From Cellulomonas terrae (GTDB lineage Bacteria > Actinomycetota > Actinomycetes > Actinomycetales > Cellulomonadaceae), in the NCBI RefSeq assembly GCF_007990265.1, contig NZ_BJWH01000019.1, positions 28,903 through 92,902 on the forward strand: a stretch of DNA of 64,000 nucleotides, given 5' to 3'. Under the pieces are notes generated by a model. The model saw nothing but the letters and a program-made list of their open reading frames with translations. It had not been told where the DNA came from and ran no database searches. A program made the position numbers and the translations under genes. The stretch's first letter is position 1. Each line of letters begins with the position of its first letter. Below are positions 50,037-58,178 of this stretch, piece by piece.

Positions 50037-50996
50037 CTACGTCGTAGGTGAGGGTCGCCTAACTGTCGCACCGTCAGCATCGTCGACGTCGTCGACCAGC
50101 AGGACGTCGTCGACCATGTCGGGGTGCGGGTCCTGCGGGGGCGGGGGCCTGCGCAGGACCGGCTGCAGCGTCGCGGCGACCGCGTACACGCCGATCGCCA
50201 GCACGACGATCGTCGCCCCGGGCGGGATGTCCTGCCAGTACGTGAGCACGAGTCCCGCGACGCTGACGACGACGCCGATCACGCTGGCCAGGGTCATGGT
50301 GCGGTTGAACGACCGGGCGAACAGCTGCGCGATCGCCACCGGCACGATCATCAGGGCGCTGACCAGCAGGAGCCCGACGACGCGCATCGCGATGGTGACG
50401 GTGAGGGCGGCGATGGTCGCGACGAGCATCGACAGCAGCCGCACGGGCAGCCCGCTGGCGCGGGCGAACTCCTCGTCGTGACTGACGGCGAACAGGGCGG
50501 TGCGCAGACCGACGCCCACGCCGAGCACGAGGACGGCGAGGGCCGCGGTCCACCACAGGTCGGCGGTGGACACGGTCGAGATGGAGCCGAAGAGGTAGCT
50601 GATGAGGTTGGCGTTGGTGCCGCCCGCGAGCTTGATGAGCAGGACGCCGCCGGCGATGCCGCCGTAGAACATGAGCGCGAGGGCGAGGTCGCCGCTGGTC
50701 CGGCCGCGCTCGCGCACCAGCTCGATGACGATCGATCCGACGACGGCGGCGACGACCGCTCCGGGCAGCGCGAGCGTGTCCTGCGGCACGAGACCGGCCC
50801 AGCTGCCGACCAGCCAGCCGAGCGCCACACCGGTGAGCGCGACGTGCCCGATGCCGTCGCCGAGGAGGGCCATCCGGCGCTGGACGAGGAACGTGCCGAC
50901 GACGGGTGCGGCGGCGCCGACGAGGACGGCCGCGAGGAGGGCGCGCTGCATGAGGGGCGAGCCGAGCAGCTCGAGGACCTGGTCCCACGCGGTCAC
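50037..50996 (-). CDS. znuB: Zinc/manganese-type ABC transporter permease
   Basis: A 319-residue membrane permease of the ABC-3 family, with about eight hydrophobic segments. Family marks: FLVQRRMALLGDGIGHVALTGVALG, LMFYGGIAGGVLLIKLAGG, SHDEEFARASGLPVRLL, MRVVGLLLVSALMIVPVAIAQLFARSF and GLVLTYWQDIPPGATIVV. A polar acidic tail of about 45 residues follows. The GTG start at 50996 overlaps the stop of the ATPase gene; the longer reading upstream is only the ATPase in another frame. Confidence 0.9.
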   Translation of the reverse strand: MTAWDQVLELLGSPLMQRALLAAVLVGAAAPVVGTFLVQRRMALLGDGIGHVALTGVALGWLVGSWAGLVPQDTLALPGAVVAAVVGSIVIELVRERGRTSGDLALALMFYGGIAGGVLLIKLAGGTNANLISYLFGSISTVSTADLWWTAALAVLVLGVGVGLRTALFAVSHDEEFARASGLPVRLLSMLVATIAALTVTIAMRVVGLLLVSALMIVPVAIAQLFARSFNRTMTLASVIGVVVSVAGLVLTYWQDIPPGATIVVLAIGVYAVAATLQPVLRRPPPPQDPHPDMVDDVLLVDDVDDADGATVRRPSPTT

Positions 50997-51769
50997 GGGT
51001 TCACCTCCACCGACAGCGACGGACCGGTCCGTGGGGGCTCGGGGTCGGGGTGGGCGTGCGTGTGGTCGTGCCACTCGCCGGCGTGCTCGCCACGGGCGCG
51101 GGGTGGTGGCCCGTCGTGCGCGACGCGACCGTGCCGCAGGACGACCGCGCGGTCGATGAGGGACGAGAACGGGCCGAGCTCGTGCAGGATCACGACCACG
51201 GTGGTGCCCGCGTCGTGCAGGCGGCTGACGGTGTCGACGAACGTCGCCTGGGTCGGGATGTCGATGCCGGAGGTCGGCTCGTCGAGGACCAGCAGGTCGG
51301 GGTCGCGCACGAGGGCCCGGGCGATGAGGACGCGCTGCTGCTGACCGCCGGACAGCTCCTGCACGCGGTGGAACGCGCGGTCCGCGAGGCCGACGTCGGC
51401 GAGCGCGTCGAGGGCGCGGCGCTTGTGCCCGCGGTGCGGTCGCAGCGTGCGGCCGTGCAGCAGCCCGGACGTGACGACCTCGTAGGCGGTCGCCGGGACC
51501 CCCGCGGCGGCGGGCAGCCGCTGCGGCACGTACCCGATGCGGTCCCAGGGGGCCGACGGGCCGAGCGGGGCGCCGAACAGCCGGACGTCGCCCGCGGTGC
51601 GCGTCACCACGCCGAGCAGGGAGCGCACGAGGGTCGACTTGCCGGAGCCGTTGGCGCCGAGCAGAGCCAGCACCTCCCCGGCGGGCACGACGAGGTCGAT
51701 GCCGTCGAGGATCGGCTGGCCGCCGAGCGTCACGCCGAGGCCGGTGGCCTCGATCACGGGTGTGCTCAC
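50993..51769 (-). CDS. znuC: Zinc/manganese-type ABC transporter ATP-binding protein with His-rich tail
   Basis: A 258-residue ABC ATPase. Walker A GANGSGKST (about residue 38), Q-loop VPQ, signature LSGGQQQR and Walker B LLVLDEPTSGID are intact. The last 30 residues are unusual: GEHAGEWHDHTHAHPDPEPP carries five histidines and several acids, likely a metal-binding tail on the cytoplasmic side. The GTG start at 51769 overlaps the stop of the binding-protein gene. Order binding protein-ATPase-permease in one operon. Confidence 0.92.
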   Translation of the reverse strand: MSTPVIEATGLGVTLGGQPILDGIDLVVPAGEVLALLGANGSGKSTLVRSLLGVVTRTAGDVRLFGAPLGPSAPWDRIGYVPQRLPAAAGVPATAYEVVTSGLLHGRTLRPHRGHKRRALDALADVGLADRAFHRVQELSGGQQQRVLIARALVRDPDLLVLDEPTSGIDIPTQATFVDTVSRLHDAGTTVVVILHELGPFSSLIDRAVVLRHGRVAHDGPPPRARGEHAGEWHDHTHAHPDPEPPRTGPSLSVEVNP

Positions 51770-52680
51770 GAGCAGGACAATGCCATGCGCAGAGCGTCGA
51801 GGTTGGCCTCGGCGATCGAGAAGTAGTCGGCGTCGGGGTCGGAGAGACCCTCGATCGGGTCGAGCACCGCCGTGTCGACGCCGAGGTCGTCGGCCAGCGT
51901 CTCCGCCACCTTCGGGCTGACGAGCGTCTCGAAGAAGATCGTCGTCACGCCCTCGTCGCGGACGATCGTCGAGACCTCGGCCAGCCGCGCGGGTGACGGC
52001 TCGGCCTCCGGGTCGATGCCGGAGATACCGACCTGGTGCAGGTCGTAGCGGTCGGCGAGGTAGCCGAACGCCTCGTGGGACGTGACGAACGTGCGGGAGT
52101 CGCACTGCGCGAGCCCCGTCTCGTAGGCCGCGTCGAGCTCCTGGAACCGCTGCGTGAGCGCCGCGGCGTTGGCGGCGAACGTGTCGGCCCCGTCCGGGTC
52201 GAGCTCGCTGAGGGCGGCCGCGACGTCGTCGACGACGGACGGCATCCGGCTCGGGTCCAGCCAGAAGTGCGGGTCGGTGTCCCCGTGCTCGTGCTCGTCG
52301 TGCTCCTCCGGGGACTCCTCCTCGTGCCCCTCCGGGCGCAGGGTCGCCTCGGTGGCGGCGTCCACGACGTGCTCCGGCGAGGTCTGGGTGACGGCGTCGT
52401 CGACCGCAGCCTGGAAGCCGGACAGGTACACCACGAGGTCGGCTCCGTCGATGCGGGAGACCTGCGCGGGAGAGAGCTCGACGTCGTGCGGCTCGGCTCC
52501 GGGGGGAGTGAGCGAGTCGACGTCCACCCGGTCCCCGCCGACCTGCTCGGCGACGAACTGGAGCGGGTAGAACGACGCCAGGACGTCCACGGTCCCGTCC
52601 TCGGCGCCGGAGGAGGTCGCGCACCCGGTCAGCACCAGGGGGAGGGCGATGAGCAGGGCGAGACGACGCGGGATGGACAT
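51766..52680 (-). CDS. znuA: Zinc-binding ABC transporter lipoprotein
   Basis: A 304-residue cluster A-I substrate-binding lipoprotein with lipobox LTGC near residue 20. Metal-site regions: PPGAEPHDVELSPAQVSRI (first His), a His/acid loop HEEESPEEHDEHEHGDTDPHFWLDP typical of zinc-specific members, FVTSHEAFGYLADRY and the late acidic ligand region LDPIEGLS. The start is set at ATG 52680 rather than the ATG at 52689, because a TTGACA-N17-GAGAAT promoter would start the RNA at or next to 52680, so translation is leaderless. A Zur-like box covers the -10. First gene of znuACB. Confidence 0.92.
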   Translation of the reverse strand: MSIPRRLALLIALPLVLTGCATSSGAEDGTVDVLASFYPLQFVAEQVGGDRVDVDSLTPPGAEPHDVELSPAQVSRIDGADLVVYLSGFQAAVDDAVTQTSPEHVVDAATEATLRPEGHEEESPEEHDEHEHGDTDPHFWLDPSRMPSVVDDVAAALSELDPDGADTFAANAAALTQRFQELDAAYETGLAQCDSRTFVTSHEAFGYLADRYDLHQVGISGIDPEAEPSPARLAEVSTIVRDEGVTTIFFETLVSPKVAETLADDLGVDTAVLDPIEGLSDPDADYFSIAEANLDALRMALSCS

Positions 52681-52716
52681 GACGATCATTCTCAGTTAGG
52701 CGAGAACGGTTGTCAA
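52680..52716 (-). promoter_or_regulatory. znu promoter with Zur-like operator
   Basis: On the minus strand TTGACA (52711-52716), a 17-base spacer and GAGAAT (52688-52693) form a good promoter 7 bases before ATG 52680. TGAGAATGATCGTCA (52680-52694) matches the actinobacterial Zur palindrome TGAAAATGATTTTCA at 12 of 15 positions (consensus recalled). Zinc-loaded Zur bound here would block the -10 and start site. Confidence 0.7.
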
Positions 52717-52840
52717 AACGCGTCGGGCCGACGACCGGTAGCCTGGCTGCTCAACCTCTGTCTCCACCGTGGCGCTCCCCGCTGCGGTCCACCCGTCCGC
52801 TGCACCCAGCCGCGGACACACCACCCTGGAGTGATCGATC

Positions 52841-54226
52841 GTGGCTGCACCCTCCCGCCTGGACTCCGTCGTCTCCCTCGCCAAGCGGCGCGGGTTCGTC
52901 TTCCCGAGCGGTGAGATCTACGGAGGTACCCGCTCCGCCTGGGACTACGGACCGCTGGGCGTCGAGCTCAAGGAGAACATCAAGCGCCAGTGGTGGCGCA
53001 CGATGGTGACCAGCCGCGACGACATCGTCGGCCTCGACTCCTCGGTGATCCTGCCGCGGCAGGTCTGGGTCGCCTCCGGCCACGTCGGCGTCTTCACCGA
53101 CCCGCTGACCGAGTGCCTCTCCTGCCACAAGCGGTTCCGCGAGGACCACATGCTGGAGGAGTTCGAGGAGAAGAAGGGCCGCGCCCCCGAGAACGGCCTC
53201 GCCGACATCGCCTGCCCCAACTGCGGCACCCGCGGCCAGTGGACCGAGCCCCGCGACTTCAACATGATGCTCAAGACCTACCTCGGCCCCGTCGAGGACG
53301 AGTCCGGCCTGCACTACCTGCGGCCCGAGACCGCGCAGGGCATCTTCGTGAACTTCGCCAACGTGAGCACCACGTCCCGCAAGAAGCCGCCGTTCGGCAT
53401 CGGCCAGATCGGCAAGTCGTTCCGCAACGAGATCACGCCCGGCAACTTCATCTTCCGCACGCGCGAGTTCGAGCAGATGGAGATGGAGTTCTTCGTCGAG
53501 CCCGGCACCGACGAGACGTGGCACCAGTACTGGATCGACCAGCGCACCGACTGGTACGTCGACCTCGGCATCGCGCGCGACAACCTGCGGCACTACGAGC
53601 ACCCGGCCGAGAAGCTCTCGCACTACTCGAAGCGCACCGTCGACATCGAGTACCGGTTCGGGTTCCAGGGCAGCGAGTGGGGCGAGCTCGAGGGCATCGC
53701 CAACCGGACGGACTTCGACCTCAAGACCCACACGGAGCACTCCGGCCAGGACCTGTCGTACTTCGACCAGGCGAAGAACGAGCGCTACGTGCCGTACGTC
53801 ATCGAGCCCGCGGCCGGTCTGACCCGATCCCTGATGGCGTTCCTCGTCGAGTCCTACACCGAGGACGAGGCGCCCAACACCAAGGGCGGCGTCGACGTCC
53901 GCACCGTGCTCAAGCTCGACCCGCGCCTGGCCCCGGTCAAGGCCGCGGTGCTCCCGCTGTCCCGCAACGAGTCGCTGTCGCCCAAGGCTCGCGACCTCGC
54001 CGCCGAGCTCCGCAAGAGCTGGAACGTCGAGTTCGACGACGCCGGCGCCATCGGCCGCCGGTACCGCCGCCAGGACGAGATCGGCACGCCGTTCTGCATC
54101 ACCGTCGACTTCGACACGCTCGACGACCAGGCCGTCACCATCCGCCACCGCGACGACATGACGCAGGAGCGCGTCGCCCTGGACAAGGTCGTCGGCTACC
54201 TGGCGCAGCACCTCGTCGGCGCCTGA
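52841..54226 (+). CDS. glyS: Glycyl-tRNA synthetase (alpha2 type)
   Basis: Class II synthetase of the single-chain type (sometimes called glyQS). Motif 1 region [24 protein letters not shown], zinc-type cysteines CLSCHKRF and CPNCGTRG, motif 2 ([25 protein letters not shown]), [14 protein letters not shown] as motif 3 and the anticodon-binding domain at the end are all present. 461 residues. GTG start at 52841. I see no T-box-like leader in the 150 bases upstream. It diverges from znuA. Confidence 0.96.
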   Translation: MAAPSRLDSVVSLAKRRGFVFPSGEIYGGTRSAWDYGPLGVELKENIKRQWWRTMVTSRDDIVGLDSSVILPRQVWVASGHVGVFTDPLTECLSCHKRFREDHMLEEFEEKKGRAPENGLADIACPNCGTRGQWTEPRDFNMMLKTYLGPVEDESGLHYLRPETAQGIFVNFANVSTTSRKKPPFGIGQIGKSFRNEITPGNFIFRTREFEQMEMEFFVEPGTDETWHQYWIDQRTDWYVDLGIARDNLRHYEHPAEKLSHYSKRTVDIEYRFGFQGSEWGELEGIANRTDFDLKTHTEHSGQDLSYFDQAKNERYVPYVIEPAAGLTRSLMAFLVESYTEDEAPNTKGGVDVRTVLKLDPRLAPVKAAVLPLSRNESLSPKARDLAAELRKSWNVEFDDAGAIGRRYRRQDEIGTPFCITVDFDTLDDQAVTIRHRDDMTQERVALDKVVGYLAQHLVGA

Positions 54227-54237
54227 CGCGATCGACG

Positions 54238-54270
54238 CCGCGGGCCCGGAGCGATGCTCCGGGCCTGCGG
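54238..54270. terminator. Bidirectional hairpin after glyS
   Basis: GCCCGGAGC (54244-54252) and GCTCCGGGC (54256-54264) pair perfectly with a 3-base loop, extended by CCGCGG / CTGCGG with one mismatch. It lies between the convergent glyS (ends 54226) and the anti-sigma-like gene (ends 54276). Confidence 0.75.
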
Positions 54271-54275
54271 TACGT

Positions 54276-55232
54276 CTAGGGCTCGACGCGGGCGAGCACC
54301 TCGTCGGAGGTGAGATCGCAGGCGCCGAGCCTGCCGCAGCCCTCGCCCGCGACGACCGTGCCGTCCGCACCGACGTACGTCGCGAACGGGGGAGCGGAGC
54401 CCTGCAGCTCGATGAAGTTGGCGACCGTGGTGTTCTCGCGGAGCGCGAAGAGGAGTGCGTCGGAGCCGGGTGCCCGGAAGGTGGGGACCTCGAACGTGTC
54501 TGCCCACGACTCGATGACGTCGTCGCCATCGGCGTCGCCGGAGATCCCGTGCGGATACGACACGAACACCCGGGGGTTCTCGAGCCAGGACGGGACGGAG
54601 CCGACGAGAACCACGACGTTGTTCCGGAAGTCGTTGCCCAGGCTGGCGGGTGGCACCTTGAAGACCGCCCTCCGCGCCGCCGGGTACAGCGCACCGCGGT
54701 CGGCAGTCCCGTCGGTGCTCCATGTCACGGTGGCGGCCGCGCCGAGGGACCTGCCGTTCCCGCCGTCGTACCCGTCCCGGGCGGCGACGGTCACGCCCGC
54801 GCGGCCGTCAGGAAGGCCCTCGAGAGCGTCTACGCCGACCGGGTAGATCCGCCCGCCCGTGCGGGACCGGGTGTCGACCTCCACGGACAGGTTCAGGTCG
54901 AGCCAGGCGCCGTCCGGACCGGTCCGCGAGATCGGCAGGTTGGCCGCCCAGACGTTGTGCGCCACCTCGACCGACGGGTCGGTGCCGAGCGTGCGGGGGA
55001 CCTGCGTCGCGACCGGCGCGGGACGGGGGAACGGGATCACGCCGAGGGCGGCACCGGCGACGAGCGCGAGCACGGCGACGGCCGACGCCGAGCCTGCGAC
55101 GGCTCGTCGGCGTCGGCGTCGTCGACCTGCGACGACGGTCTTCCCCACGTCGAGCGACATCTCCGGCAGCACGAGGTCGGCCCGGGCGCGCAGGCTCCGG
55201 ACGAGGTCCTCGTCGGACAGGGCGGCGTTCAT
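54276..55232 (-). CDS. Single-pass membrane protein, candidate anti-sigma factor
   Basis: A 318-residue protein with a 43-residue cytoplasmic N-terminus (LSDEDLVRSLRARADLVLPEMSLDVGKTV then seven Arg), one membrane segment (about 44-66, VAGSASAVAVLALVAGAALGVI) and an extracytoplasmic domain of about 245 residues that I do not recognise. It starts with ATG overlapping the stop of the sigma factor gene (ATGA), the usual arrangement of sigma and its membrane-bound regulator. No zinc HxxxCxxC anti-sigma motif is visible, so the assignment rests on position and topology. Confidence 0.65.
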   Translation of the reverse strand: MNAALSDEDLVRSLRARADLVLPEMSLDVGKTVVAGRRRRRRRAVAGSASAVAVLALVAGAALGVIPFPRPAPVATQVPRTLGTDPSVEVAHNVWAANLPISRTGPDGAWLDLNLSVEVDTRSRTGGRIYPVGVDALEGLPDGRAGVTVAARDGYDGGNGRSLGAAATVTWSTDGTADRGALYPAARRAVFKVPPASLGNDFRNNVVVLVGSVPSWLENPRVFVSYPHGISGDADGDDVIESWADTFEVPTFRAPGSDALLFALRENTTVANFIELQGSAPPFATYVGADGTVVAGEGCGRLGACDLTSDEVLARVEP

Positions 55233-55816
55233 CGGGCGCTCCGGTCGGTCGTGTCGTTCGAGGTCAGGGCGGTGCGCAGGGTCGCGAGGCTGCGGGACGC
55301 GGTGGACTTCACGGTGCCGATGCTTACACCGAGCTCGGCGGCGACCTCGGCCTCAGGCAGCCCGACGAAGTGCCGCAGCACGACGATCCGGCGCTGGCGG
55401 GGGGACAGCAGCGCGAGGGCGCGGACCAGCTGGTCGCGGTCGTCGGACGGCCCGAGGGTGCCCGCGGACGAACCCTCCGGCAGGTGCTCCGGTGCCGACA
55501 GCACCTCGCGGCGTCGTCGGCGCCACGTGTCGATCCGCAGGTTCACCAGGGTCCGCCGGGCGTAGGCCAGCGGGTCGTCGCGACGGGTGCGGGACCACGA
55601 GGCGTAGGTGCGGACCAGCGCGTGCTGGACGAGCTCCTCGGCGCGGTGCGCGTCGCCGACGAGCAGCCACGCGGTGCGCAGCAGGTCGGCGGAGTGCGCC
55701 TGCATGAACGCGGTGAACTCGGCGTCGGTGTCGGGTGGGCCGCCGGTGCTCAGGACGCGCACCGACTCGTCGCCGACGTCGTCGGCAGGGGCGGGGCGCT
55801 GCGGCGCGTGGGGCAT
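55229..55816 (-). CDS. SigE-family (actinobacterial ECF-type) RNA polymerase sigma factor
   Basis: A 195-residue sigma-70 family factor. Region 2 runs from FTAFMQAHSADLLRTAWLLVGDAHRAEELVQHALVRTYASW; region 4 is LSPRQRRIVVLRHFVGLPEAEVAAELGVSIGTVKSTASRSLATL. The short linker and the AELGVSIGTVKSTASR recognition helix are those of the actinobacterial 'SigE family', typically paired with a membrane protein in the same operon. ATG at 55816, with a TACGGT -10-like box at 55826-55831. It diverges from dusB. Confidence 0.9.
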   Translation of the reverse strand: MPHAPQRPAPADDVGDESVRVLSTGGPPDTDAEFTAFMQAHSADLLRTAWLLVGDAHRAEELVQHALVRTYASWSRTRRDDPLAYARRTLVNLRIDTWRRRRREVLSAPEHLPEGSSAGTLGPSDDRDQLVRALALLSPRQRRIVVLRHFVGLPEAEVAAELGVSIGTVKSTASRSLATLRTALTSNDTTDRSAR

Positions 55817-55922
55817 CGGGGTCACACCGTAGAAGACGCAGCACCCGCCCGGAAGGTTGAGCGCGGCGGTGACGCTCCGCCGTGCCGGAGGAGCCGGAGA
55901 GCGGCTGGTTGCTCGGCTGAGG

Positions 55923-55928
55923 GACAAT
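55923..55928 (+). promoter_or_regulatory. -10 element of dusB
   Basis: GACAAT lies 6 bases before the ATG at 55935, which puts the RNA start at the start codon (leaderless). No convincing -35 was found. Confidence 0.4.
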
Positions 55929-55934
55929 GGGTCC

Positions 55935-57119
55935 ATGACCTTGACGACTCCTGCGGTTCCGGCGCGCCCCGGCGCCGTGCTGCCGCCGTTGCGCATCGGT
56001 CCGCTGACCATCGACACCCCCGTGGTCCTGGCCCCCATGGCCGGCGTCACGAACGCCGCCTTCCGCCGCCTGTGCCGCGAGTCCGGTGCCGGGCTGTACG
56101 TCGCCGAGATGGTCACCTCCCGCGCGCTGGTCGAGCGTGGCGAGGAGTCGATGCGGATCATCTCCCACGAGCCGGACGAGCGGCCGCGGTCCGTGCAGGT
56201 GTACGGCGTCGACCCCGCGACGGTCGGTGCCGCGGTCCGGCTGATCGCGAGCGAGGACCGCGCCGACCACGTCGACCTCAACTTCGGGTGCCCGGTGCCC
56301 AAGGTCACGCGCCGCGGCGGGGGAGCCGTGCTGCCGTGGAAGCGGGACCTGTTCCGGGCGATCATCACCGCCGCGGTCGACGCCGCGCGTCCCTACGGCG
56401 TCCCGGTCACCGTGAAGATGCGCAAGGGCATCGACGACGACCACCTGACCTACCTGGAGGCCGGGCTGGTCGCGCAGGAGGTCGGTGTCGCGGCCGTCGC
56501 GCTGCACGCCCGCACGGCGGCCGACTACTACTCCGGCACCGCCGACTGGGACGCGATCGCGCAGCTCAAGGCGACCGTCACCGACATCCCGGTGCTGGGC
56601 AACGGGGACATCTGGTCCGCCGAGGACGCCCTGGAGATGGTCGCGCAGACCGGCTGCGACGGGGTCGTCGTCGGTCGCGGCTGCCAGGGTCGGCCGTGGC
56701 TGTTCGCCGACCTCGCCGCCGCGTTCGCCGGCTCCGACGAGCGCATCAAGCCCGGTCTCGGCTACGTCGCGACGATCGTGCGCCGCCACGCCGAGCTGAT
56801 GGTCGAGCACTTCGGCGACGAGGGCAAGGCGCTGCGCGAGATGCGCAAGCACATGGCCTGGTACTTCAAGGGGTACGTCGTCGGTGGGGAGACCCGGGCC
56901 GCGCTCGGGTTGGTGTCGACGATGGCGGAGCTCGACGAGCGCCTCGGTCGCCTCGACCTGGACCAGGGCTACCCGGGGGCCGGCGCGGAGGGTCAGCGTG
57001 GCCGTGCGGGATCGCCCAAGCGACCGCTGCTGCCGTACGGCTGGCTGGACTCCCGCGACCTGTCGGCAGAGTTCGCGAAGGCCCTCCACGAGGCCGAGCT
57101 GAGCGTCTCGGGCGGCTGA
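55935..57119 (+). CDS. dusB: tRNA-dihydrouridine synthase
   Basis: FMN enzyme that reduces uridines in tRNA D-loops. Signature segments: VVLAPMAGVTNAAFRRLCRESGAGLYVAEMV, DLNFGCPVPKVTRRGGGAVL (catalytic Cys), VTVKMRKGIDDDHLTYLEAG, ALHARTAADYYSG, PVLGNGDIWSAEDAL and GCDGVVVGRGCQGRPWLF. 394 residues, the DusB subtype being usual in actinobacteria. ATG at 55935. A hairpin at 57193-57212 lies between it and the convergent PfkB gene. Confidence 0.94.
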   Translation: MTLTTPAVPARPGAVLPPLRIGPLTIDTPVVLAPMAGVTNAAFRRLCRESGAGLYVAEMVTSRALVERGEESMRIISHEPDERPRSVQVYGVDPATVGAAVRLIASEDRADHVDLNFGCPVPKVTRRGGGAVLPWKRDLFRAIITAAVDAARPYGVPVTVKMRKGIDDDHLTYLEAGLVAQEVGVAAVALHARTAADYYSGTADWDAIAQLKATVTDIPVLGNGDIWSAEDALEMVAQTGCDGVVVGRGCQGRPWLFADLAAAFAGSDERIKPGLGYVATIVRRHAELMVEHFGDEGKALREMRKHMAWYFKGYVVGGETRAALGLVSTMAELDERLGRLDLDQGYPGAGAEGQRGRAGSPKRPLLPYGWLDSRDLSAEFAKALHEAELSVSGG

Positions 57120-57192
57120 CCCCCTGATCGACGAGTGCCGGGGGAGCGCGTCGGTGGACGGAGGTGCCGTGGCGTGAGCAAGCCATGGGTGT

Positions 57193-57212
57193 TGTTCGGC
57201 GGGTTCCGAACA
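57193..57212. terminator. Hairpin between convergent dusB and PfkB genes
   Basis: TGTTCGG (57193-57199) and CCGAACA (57206-57212) are a perfect 7-bp inverted repeat with a 6-base spacer in the 111-base gap between the two stops. It may serve as terminator for either gene; no U-run is present. Confidence 0.4.
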
Positions 57213-57230
57213 GCACTGAGGGCTTGGTCG

Positions 57231-58118
57231 TCAGACGCGCTTCACGTCGAGCGTGGCGGCGGTGCGGTCCAGGGTCGCGACGGTGGCCGTCGGCGCGCCG
57301 AGCGCGGTGGTCGTGACCGCGAGCGCGCCGGCCGCTGACGCGCGGGCGAGAGCGTCCTCGACGGGCAGGCCGTCGAGCGTGCCGCTGAGCAGTCCCGCCA
57401 GGAACGCGTCGCCGGCGCCGTTGGCGTCGACGACCTCGTCCACGTGCGCGGCCGGCACCTCGATCCAGCCGTCGGCGTCGAGCGCGAGAGCGCCGTGTCC
57501 GCCGTCGGTGCACACGGCCAGCCGGCACCCACGGGCGACCGCGTCCGCCAGGTAGGCGCGACGGTCCGTCAGCCGCGCCGCGCTGACCAGCAGCACGTCG
57601 GCGGCCGCCACGAAGTCGCGGGGGTACTCACCGGTGCCGTCGTCGTCGTGCACGTCGCACCAGACCGGCACACCGGCCGCGCGAGCGGCGACGAGCAGCG
57701 GACGGCTGTGGTCGGCCAGGTCGAGGACGGCGGTGGCGACGCCGTCGAGGGTCGGAAGCGGAGCGGGTGGCGGCGACGGCAGCTCGAGGTAGAGCGAGAC
57801 CCGCGAGCCGTCGTCGGCCATCAGGTTGACGTGCCGCTCGGTGGCCGGGACGTCCTGGACGACCAGTGTGATCCGGGGGTGCGCGAGCGCGGTGCGCACG
57901 AGCGAGCCCTCGCGGTCGTCGCCGAGGGCGGTGCGCAGGGTGACGTCGACGCCCAGTGCCGCGAGCGTGATCGCCTTGCCCGCCGACGTCCCGCCGAGGC
58001 CGTCGTGGTGACCGCTGGCGAACAGCGTCTGCGAGCGCGGGTCCGGCAGCGCCGGGAGCCGGATCAGGGTGTTCCAGGAGGCGGGACCGTTGACGAGGAC
58101 GCGAGGCACGGTGCCCAC
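57231..58118 (-). CDS. PfkB-family carbohydrate or nucleoside kinase
   Basis: A 295-residue ribokinase-like kinase. GGTSAGKAITLAALGVDVTLRTALGDD near residue 42 is the substrate-site region, and DANGAGDAFLAGLLSGTL near residue 243 is the PfkB signature with the catalytic Asp. The sugar is not predictable. GTG start at 58118 (VPRVLVNG a few codons later is another option). It diverges from the alpha-amylase gene over a region with two inverted repeats, which hints at shared sugar control. Confidence 0.85.
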   Translation of the reverse strand: MGTVPRVLVNGPASWNTLIRLPALPDPRSQTLFASGHHDGLGGTSAGKAITLAALGVDVTLRTALGDDREGSLVRTALAHPRITLVVQDVPATERHVNLMADDGSRVSLYLELPSPPPAPLPTLDGVATAVLDLADHSRPLLVAARAAGVPVWCDVHDDDGTGEYPRDFVAAADVLLVSAARLTDRRAYLADAVARGCRLAVCTDGGHGALALDADGWIEVPAAHVDEVVDANGAGDAFLAGLLSGTLDGLPVEDALARASAAGALAVTTTALGAPTATVATLDRTAATLDVKRV

Positions 58119-58136
58119 CCTAGGGCGCTAGGGTGG
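58115..58136. promoter_or_regulatory. 9-bp inverted repeat at the PfkB start
   Basis: CCACCCTAG (58115-58123), GGCG and CTAGGGTGG (58128-58136) form a perfect dyad overlapping the PfkB start codon region and upstream of the alpha-amylase. CTAG is scarce in such genomes, which makes a chance match less likely. Candidate operator. Confidence 0.4.
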
Positions 58137-58151
58137 CGTGACTCGCAAGTT

Positions 58152-58169
58152 GCTGCAACGTGTTGCAGC
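58152..58169. promoter_or_regulatory. Operator-like palindrome before the alpha-amylase gene
   Basis: GCTGCAA (58152-58158), CGTG and TTGCAGC (58163-58169) form a perfect palindrome, and CGCAAGTTGC lies just 5' of it (58144-58153). TTGCAA/TTGCAG half-sites with a central CG are typical of LacI-family maltose repressors. A related CTTGCAAG occurs before the solute-binding protein gene at 62617, so the LacI-family protein encoded at 61454-62527 is the likely binder. Confidence 0.6.
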
Positions 58170-58178
58170 CCTCCCCGG

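Noticed and set aside
52690..52840. T-box riboswitch before glyS
   Set aside because: No T-box sequence or specifier-loop-like structure could be seen in the 150-base spacer.
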